Source of the DNA: SMBSF63 sp034003545
GTDB lineage: Bacteria > Chloroflexota > Anaerolineae > Anaerolineales > Anaerolineaceae
Direction: 5' to 3'
Assembly: GCA_964447155.1 (NCBI GenBank)
Contig: CAYURM010000004.1
Span: forward strand, 1-64,000
Length of the DNA: 64,000 nt
The notes beneath the pieces are model-generated. The model made no database searches. It was not told the origin of the DNA and saw only the letters and a list, made by a program, of their open reading frames with translations. Both the position numbers and the translations under genes were made by a program. This document shows, one piece after another, positions 58,994 to 64,000 of this stretch. Position 1 is the first letter of the stretch. Each line of letters begins with the position of its first letter.

Positions 58994-60403
58994 ATGTGGC
59001 GTGAGTATATCAACGCAGTACATATTGGGGAAGTGTTGATGGCGCTTGCCGAGAAAGGCCAGAGCGCTAAAATTGTTGCTGGCGCAACCGATCTCATCGT
59101 AGAAATGGAAAGCGGGGCTCATGCGGGGGTGGATGTGCTGGTGGATGTTTCCCGCATTCCGGGGCTGGATGAAATCACGCTGGACGAAGAGGACTGGATC
59201 CATCTCGGACCGATGGTGACCCACAATCACTGCGTGGCCTCAAAGTTGATTCGTGAACGGGCACTGCCGTTATTACAGGCCGCCTGGGAAGTGGGGTCTC
59301 CGCAAATTCGTAATCGCGGAACCATCAGCGGCAACCTGGTGACTGCTTCACCCGCAAACGATACGATATCTCCGCTGATGGCATTGGGAGCAGAGGTTGT
59401 GCTGCGTTCTACAGCCGGTGAACGCGTGGTGAAACTGGAAAAATTTTATACTGGCGTGCGCAGGACAGTGTTGCGGCCTGATGAAATGCTGGTAGATATT
59501 CGCTTTCCGGCGATGGCTGAAAATCAGCATGGCATGTATTTGAAATTTGCCTTGCGCAGGGCACAGGCGATTTCTCTGGTGAATGCTGCCATGGTATTGA
59601 CCCTGGATGACGGGATCGTCAGCGATGCTTTTATTACGCTGGGATCGGTGGCAACGACGATCATTCATGCTGAAGAAGCCGAAAAATATCTGCTCGGGAA
59701 GTCTTTGACCCCTGAGGTGATGGATCAGGCTGCCCGGTTATCATCCCGGGCATCTAAACCCATTGATGATATTCGCGGTTCCGCTGCATATCGCCAGGAG
59801 ATTGTCCGGGTGGTTACATTGCGCGGTTTGATGGCGATTGCGGAAGGCAGGGAGGATGAAAATATCCCTGAAAATCCTGTATTACTTTGGGGCGAAAAAA
59901 CCGCTGCGCCAAGTACACTTGAGCGGATGACAGATCATGATGCGTCCGAGCCAATCGTGACAACAATCAATGGTAAACGCTATACATTGAACGCTGGACA
60001 GGATAAAACCCTGCTGCGTTTGCTCCGTGAAGATGCAGGACTTGTCGGCACCAAGGAAGGCTGTGCAGAAGGAGAGTGCGGTGCATGTACTGTCATTCTG
60101 GACGGGATTGCGGTGATGAGCTGTCTGGTGCCAGCTCCGCGCGCTCATGGTGCAGAGATTGTAACGGTTGAGGGCCTGGCGAAAGATGGAGCGTTGAGTG
60201 TTTTACAGCAGGCTTTTGTGGATGAAGCGGCAGTACAATGCGGTTATTGCACGCCGGGCTTTTTGATGTCTGCAACAAAATTGCTGGAAGAACGCGATCG
60301 TCCTACTCAGGATGAAATCAAGCAGGCGATTACGGGAAATTTGTGCCGGTGTACCGGGTATTACAAGATTATCAGTGCGATTGAATTAGCTGCAGAAAGG
60401 TAG
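58994..60403 (+). CDS. Fused FAD / 2Fe-2S subunit of Mo hydroxylase
   Basis: 469 residues. Residues 1 to about 300 are the FAD subunit (KIVAGATDLIVEME, SPQIRNRGTISGNLVTASPANDT, CO_deh_flav_C end SSRASKPIDDIRGSAAYRQE). Residues about 315-469 are the iron-sulfur subunit (GTKEGCAEGECGACTVILDG, QCGYCTPGFLMSA, NLCRCTGYYKI), with all eight cluster Cys visible. This FAD+FeS fusion is the reverse of the first system, where FeS is fused to the Mo subunit. GGAGG lies before the ATG. Confidence 0.93.
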   Translation: MWREYINAVHIGEVLMALAEKGQSAKIVAGATDLIVEMESGAHAGVDVLVDVSRIPGLDEITLDEEDWIHLGPMVTHNHCVASKLIRERALPLLQAAWEVGSPQIRNRGTISGNLVTASPANDTISPLMALGAEVVLRSTAGERVVKLEKFYTGVRRTVLRPDEMLVDIRFPAMAENQHGMYLKFALRRAQAISLVNAAMVLTLDDGIVSDAFITLGSVATTIIHAEEAEKYLLGKSLTPEVMDQAARLSSRASKPIDDIRGSAAYRQEIVRVVTLRGLMAIAEGREDENIPENPVLLWGEKTAAPSTLERMTDHDASEPIVTTINGKRYTLNAGQDKTLLRLLREDAGLVGTKEGCAEGECGACTVILDGIAVMSCLVPAPRAHGAEIVTVEGLAKDGALSVLQQAFVDEAAVQCGYCTPGFLMSATKLLEERDRPTQDEIKQAITGNLCRCTGYYKIISAIELAAER

Positions 60404-60408
60404 AGACT

Positions 60409-60771
60409 ATGGGTTACAGTACACGTGGCACCTCGTCCATGGATCCAAAAGAAAGAGAAGTTCCTGCAATTTGGCGTGGGATTGGGTTTGTAATGATTTT
60501 TATTACGCCAGCGATGGGCTATGCGATTGCAAAGTTGATTGTTGATGCCAACAAGGTCGAGCGATGGGTTCCAATTCCGCCTGAACTGGTTGCGCCAGGA
60601 AAGAACCCTGATTTATATGTCATGATCGGGGTCACGGTGGTATTTTCGCTGCTGGTATACCTTATTCTTTCCCTGTTTTCTTTCCTGCTTCTTAGTATCT
60701 TTTCCCCTTCTCGTTATGGCCCGCAGGATGTGCCTCCGACGTCTTATCGCGGCAAACGATATAAGCGGTAA
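60409..60771 (+). CDS. Small membrane protein between Mo hydroxylase subunits
   Basis: 120 residues with two helices (GIGFVMIFITPAMGYAIAKLIV and LYVMIGVTVVFSLLVYLILSLFSFLLLSIF) and a basic Pro-rich tail (YGPQDVPPTSYRGKRYKR). No family recognised. It lies 5 bases after the FAD/FeS gene and 37 before the Mo gene, so it is in the operon. It could anchor the enzyme to the membrane or carry electrons onward, but has no Cys or His pair for a cofactor. Confidence 0.75.
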   Translation: MGYSTRGTSSMDPKEREVPAIWRGIGFVMIFITPAMGYAIAKLIVDANKVERWVPIPPELVAPGKNPDLYVMIGVTVVFSLLVYLILSLFSFLLLSIFSPSRYGPQDVPPTSYRGKRYKR

Positions 60772-60808
60772 ATCGTATTCGTAAGCACTTCACAATATGG
60801 AGGAAGCA

Positions 60809-63028
60809 ATGAGTTATATTGGTGACTCAAGGATAAGAATTGATGCGGCAGCCAAAGTAGACGGGACGGCAAAATATCCCGGTGATTTTAATTTTGACAA
60901 TCAACTTTATATGAAGATTCTTTTTTCAGAGCGCCCGCATGCCATCGTTAAATCAATTGATACCCGTGCAGCTGAGGCGGTAGAGGGAGTGGTGGCAATA
61001 TACACAGCGAAAGATGTGCCTGTGAATGAATACGGGCAAATTTTCCAGGATCAGCCCGTGCTGTGCGGGCCAGGATCGGGGAAAGCGTATGCAGACCGCG
61101 TTCGGTTTGTTGGCGATCAGGTGGCATTGGTTGTTGCGGAGAGCGAGAAAATTGCTGCAATAGCACGAGACAAGATCATTGTCGAGTATCAAGATTTACC
61201 AGTGGTAACCGATGTTCATGAAGCGATGGCGCCAGGATCAACGCTTGTCCATCAGGAAGCTCCCTCAAATATTATGCAGCATTACAAGATTCGTCTGGGG
61301 GACATTGATGCTGCCTTTGCAAAAGCAGATGTAATTATTGAAGGCGATTATCATACCCCGGCGCAGGAACATGCTTTTTTGCAGCCGGAAGCAGGGGTTT
61401 CCTATATTGATGAGGAAGGCCGTGTGACCGTAATTGTTGCTGGTCAATGGGTGCATGAAGAACAGGGAGAAATCGCCCACGCGCTAAATATTCCGGTTGA
61501 GCAGGTACGGGTGATTTATCCCGCAATTGGCGGTGCGTTCGGGGGGCGGGAAGATATGTCGGTGCAGATTGTGCTGGCGCTGGCTGCCTGGCGTCTGCAT
61601 CAAAAAGGGATCAACCGTCCGGTGAAAATCATCTGGAGCCGGGAAGAATCGATTGTGGGGCATTGCAAACGCCACCCGTATCATATCAAGGCGCGCTGGG
61701 GGGCGACGAAGGAAGGCAAGATTATCGCAGCGGAGGTATCGCTTTATGCGGATGCAGGTTCATATGCCTATACTTCGACAACGGTACTGGGGAATGCGGT
61801 GGTGTCTTGTACTGCGCCGTATGATATTCCCAATGTCAAAGTCGATGGGTATGCAATTTTCACGAATACGATTCCCAATGCGGCATTTCGCGGCTTTGGC
61901 GGCCCGCAGGGTGCGTTCGCTGCCGAATCACAAATTAACAAGCTGGCCGAAGCGTTAGGAATGGATCCGGTTGAGCTGCGCATGCGGAATGTGATGCACG
62001 AGGGCTCTAAAATCAATACGGGCACCGTTTTGCCTGCCGGTGTGAGTATGCCAGAGGTTGTGGAGGCTTGTGCAAAAGCTGCTGGCTGGGTAAAGCAGAC
62101 AGGTGGTTGGGCATTGCCGAAAGAATCTGAGCTGCCAAAAGCCGGGAAACCGTATTTGAAACGGGGAAAAGGGTTTGCCTGTGCATTGAAAAACGTAGGC
62201 TTCTCGTTTGGTTTCCCGGAGGAATGTTCAGCAACCATTGAGCTGCATGGCGGTGCGGAAATTGAAAAAGCGGTGCTGCACCACGCCGGGGCCGATGTAG
62301 GACAAGGCGCACATACGGTGCTGCTGCAAATGGCGGCTGAAGCAACCGGACTGCCGATGGAAAAAATCGAAGTACTGTATTCAGATACGGCGACCTCTGA
62401 TAATTCCGGCAGTGCTTCGGCGTCACGGATGACCTTCATGGCAGGCAATTCCATCATTGGCGCAGCTGAAGCAGCAATGGAAAAATGGAAGAATGAAGAA
62501 CGCCCGGCAATCGGTACGTATACATACCTGCCGCCGCGTACGACGCCGTTTCATCCCGAGACCGGGCATTCCTTCCCCAATTTCACTTATGGATATGTGG
62601 CAGAAGGAATTGACCTGGAAGTGGATATGGACACGGGGCAGATCAAACTGCTGAATGCGATCTGCGCCGTTGACGTTGGCAAGGCGATCAATCCGCAGCA
62701 ATTGGTGGGTCAAATTGAAGGCTGCGTGGTGCAGGTGATGGGGCATGCCTTGATGGAAGATTTGATCCAGAAAGATGGACAAGTGCTGACGAAAAAGCTG
62801 TCCACATATTTGATCCCGACTGTATTGGACATTCCCGATAAAATGGAATCGGTGGTGCTGGAAATCCCTGATCCGCTCGGGCCGTGGGGCGCGCGCGGCA
62901 TGTCTGAAATGCCTTTTCTGCCGTTCGCGGCTGCGGTAACCCATGCACTGCATGATGCCACGGGAGTATGGATTGATTCGTATCCATTAACGCCGGAAAG
63001 AGTGCTGCGCGGACTTGGAAAAATCTAA
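60809..63028 (+). CDS. Molybdopterin-binding subunit of Mo hydroxylase
   Basis: 739 residues. IDAAAKVDGTAKYPGDFNF, GDQVALVVAESE, EHAFLQPEAGVSYI, GGAFGGREDMSVQ, AAFRGFGGPQGAFAAE, ADVGQGAHTVLLQMAAEATGLP and the catalytic GPWGARGMSEMPFLPFAAAV (Glu in MSEM) are those of xanthine dehydrogenase-family large subunits. ATG 60809 has GGAGG upstream. Partner of the FAD/FeS fusion protein. Substrate unknown. A strong hairpin follows at once. Confidence 0.93.
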   Translation: MSYIGDSRIRIDAAAKVDGTAKYPGDFNFDNQLYMKILFSERPHAIVKSIDTRAAEAVEGVVAIYTAKDVPVNEYGQIFQDQPVLCGPGSGKAYADRVRFVGDQVALVVAESEKIAAIARDKIIVEYQDLPVVTDVHEAMAPGSTLVHQEAPSNIMQHYKIRLGDIDAAFAKADVIIEGDYHTPAQEHAFLQPEAGVSYIDEEGRVTVIVAGQWVHEEQGEIAHALNIPVEQVRVIYPAIGGAFGGREDMSVQIVLALAAWRLHQKGINRPVKIIWSREESIVGHCKRHPYHIKARWGATKEGKIIAAEVSLYADAGSYAYTSTTVLGNAVVSCTAPYDIPNVKVDGYAIFTNTIPNAAFRGFGGPQGAFAAESQINKLAEALGMDPVELRMRNVMHEGSKINTGTVLPAGVSMPEVVEACAKAAGWVKQTGGWALPKESELPKAGKPYLKRGKGFACALKNVGFSFGFPEECSATIELHGGAEIEKAVLHHAGADVGQGAHTVLLQMAAEATGLPMEKIEVLYSDTATSDNSGSASASRMTFMAGNSIIGAAEAAMEKWKNEERPAIGTYTYLPPRTTPFHPETGHSFPNFTYGYVAEGIDLEVDMDTGQIKLLNAICAVDVGKAINPQQLVGQIEGCVVQVMGHALMEDLIQKDGQVLTKKLSTYLIPTVLDIPDKMESVVLEIPDPLGPWGARGMSEMPFLPFAAAVTHALHDATGVWIDSYPLTPERVLRGLGKI

Positions 63029-63034
63029 CCTGTC

Positions 63035-63067
63035 CGGGGATGCTGAAAAGCATCCCCGATTATTTTT
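63035..63067 (+). terminator. Terminator hairpin abutting the yqeC start codon
   Basis: CGGGGATGCT-GAAA-AGCATCCCCG (63035-63058), a perfect 10-bp stem with a GAAA loop, followed by ATTATTTTT. The next base is the A of the yqeC ATG. It would end most transcripts of the second operon and set how much yqeC-mocA is read through. Confidence 0.8.
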
Positions 63068-64000
63068 ATGATAAAACTTGCAGATGCAATTCGATTAGAC
63101 AAAAATACCCGACTGGCGTTTGTTGGCGGCGGCGGCAAGACGACTGCCATGTTTCAGCTTGCGCGGCAATTTGAGACACCAGTGATCGTCACGACGACCA
63201 CACATTTGGGCACGGAGCAGGGTGCATTGGCTGATATCCATTTTACGTTGGCTGACGATGCGCCTTTTCCTGATCTTGAAAAAGCAATTTCCGAAAATCA
63301 GGTGGTGTTGTTGACGGGCGAACCGCATGCCGGTGAAAGGCTGGGGTCAATTCCGTCCCGGATGCTTGCCCAATTGAAGATATTTGTGGAGGAGAAAAAT
63401 ATCCCGCTGCTTATCGAAGCCGATGGGTCCCGGAAGCTGCCGATCAAAGCGCCGGCGGAAAAAGAGCCGGTAATTCCCGGATGGGTAAATGCAGTGGTCG
63501 TGGTGGTGGGGTTGTCAAGCGTGGGAGAGCCGGCAACGATGGAGACGATTCACCGGTTTGCTCATTTTTCCAAAATCACCGGCATCAAGGCGGGGGAAGC
63601 GGTTTTGTTTGAACATATCGAAAAATTATTAACCCATCCGTTGGGCGGCTTAAAGGGCATCCCGGAAGATGCGCGGCGAATGGTTTTATTGAATCAGGCG
63701 GATGACGAAACACTGACGAGAGAGGCAGCCAGCCTGGCTGACCGTTTGGTTGGATTGTATGATGTGGTGCTAACAGCTTCTCTGAAACCAGCGGGACGTG
63801 TTGAAGGTGGTGTGTCGGGAGTGAAGCGCTGCGCGGAGCGGATTGCCGGCATCATTCTGGCCGCGGGCGGGGCGAGCCGCTATGGACGGCCAAAGAGTCT
63901 GTTGGCGTGGCAAGGAGAGACATTGATTCGGCGGATTGTGAAAACGGCACTGGCGGCAGGTTTGGATCCGGTTGTGGTAGTGTTGGGGGCAGCGACGGCA
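63068..64000 (+). CDS. yqeC: YqeC-MocA fusion, selenium/Mo cofactor maturation (3' end outside window)
   Basis: 311 codons are visible and remain open to the window end. Residues 1 to about 245 are YqeC: RLAFVGGGGKTTAMFQLAR (P-loop-like), VTTTTHLG, PLLIEADGSRKLPIKAP, NAVVVVVGLSSVGEP. YqeC is a marker for selenium-dependent Mo hydroxylase maturation. From about residue 260 a MobA/MocA-like nucleotidyltransferase begins: RIAGIILAAGGASRYGRPKSLLAW. MocA makes the cytosine dinucleotide form of Moco. The two are usually separate genes. There is no Shine-Dalgarno: the terminator hairpin ends at the ATG. Confidence 0.9.
   Translation, partial: MIKLADAIRLDKNTRLAFVGGGGKTTAMFQLARQFETPVIVTTTTHLGTEQGALADIHFTLADDAPFPDLEKAISENQVVLLTGEPHAGERLGSIPSRMLAQLKIFVEEKNIPLLIEADGSRKLPIKAPAEKEPVIPGWVNAVVVVVGLSSVGEPATMETIHRFAHFSKITGIKAGEAVLFEHIEKLLTHPLGGLKGIPEDARRMVLLNQADDETLTREAASLADRLVGLYDVVLTASLKPAGRVEGGVSGVKRCAERIAGIILAAGGASRYGRPKSLLAWQGETLIRRIVKTALAAGLDPVVVVLGAATA

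Noticed and set aside
52068..63028. Selenocysteine codons in the Mo hydroxylases
   Set aside because: All frames are continuous with no internal UGA; selenium in this enzyme class is a labile Mo ligand.

Overview
The window looks like chromosomal DNA of an anaerobic Chloroflexi bacterium of the Anaerolineae type. This is inferred from gene content: a primary sigma factor next to a giant TPR/PDWL-repeat protein, YfhO-like membrane proteins, coenzyme F420 genes in a bacterium, and molybdenum hydroxylases with SsnA and YqeC-MocA partners. Base composition looks moderate and even, and I see no phage, transposase, CRISPR array or rRNA gene. One tRNA (Arg, UCU) is present.

Layout. 1-3730: an ilvD-ilvB-ilvN operon on the minus strand, preceded by a consensus promoter, a 36-codon leader peptide rich in Ile/Val/Leu codons and an attenuator hairpin. 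3743-6686: dus, a divergent MOP/MATE-type transporter, and ndk. 6711-11438: a giant acidic TPR protein with about twenty P-D/E-W-L motifs and an internal 71-residue tandem repeat. 11586-13087: primary sigma factor with a strong promoter and long leader. 13361-17874: an iron-ADH-family protein, a minus-strand run (zinc-ribbon protein, P1 peptidase, DegV) and an exported SH3 protein. 18033-24091: a small membrane protein, then smpB, a VTE5-like membrane kinase, a YkuD transpeptidase, a glutaredoxin-DUF2085 fusion, pgeF, yggS, yggT and a DUF167 gene. 24262-27489: a membrane-anchored NACHT/HEAT ATPase with a coiled-coil zinc-ribbon protein. 27598-37575: two paralogous pairs of large polytopic membrane proteins (GT-C/YfhO-like), then MoxR and DUF58. 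37593-44629: three response regulators, tRNA-Arg, an unrecognised gene pair, a LysM/M23 endopeptidase, DUF192, exonuclease III and a C39-like protein. 44822-50799: ybeY, a 7TM-HD phosphodiesterase, yqeY, a ComEA-like protein, a DUF1385 protein and an M20 dipeptidase.

51050-64000 is the most unusual part: a redox island on the plus strand. An extended -10 promoter starts a transcript whose leader (about 51062-51171) can fold into a closed multi-helix RNA ending exactly at the first start codon. It is followed by an FAD subunit, a fused FeS/Mo subunit, ssnA, npdG (F420:NADP oxidoreductase), cofE (F420 glutamyl ligase) and an LLM-class F420-type oxidoreductase. A second promoter starts a second Mo hydroxylase with a different fusion pattern (FAD+FeS fused, Mo separate) and a small membrane protein between its subunits. 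A terminator-like hairpin then abuts a yqeC-mocA fusion that runs off the window. SsnA, YqeC and MocA are markers of selenium-dependent molybdenum hydroxylases. Their mixture with F420 synthesis and use suggests purine or N-heterocycle oxidation coupled to F420/NADP chemistry; that coupling is my inference.

Several genes (17203-, 18567+, 27489-, 27598+, 47827-) have a -10 element 6-7 nt before ATG and no Shine-Dalgarno sequence, suggesting leaderless mRNAs. Most of the others have clear Shine-Dalgarno sites.
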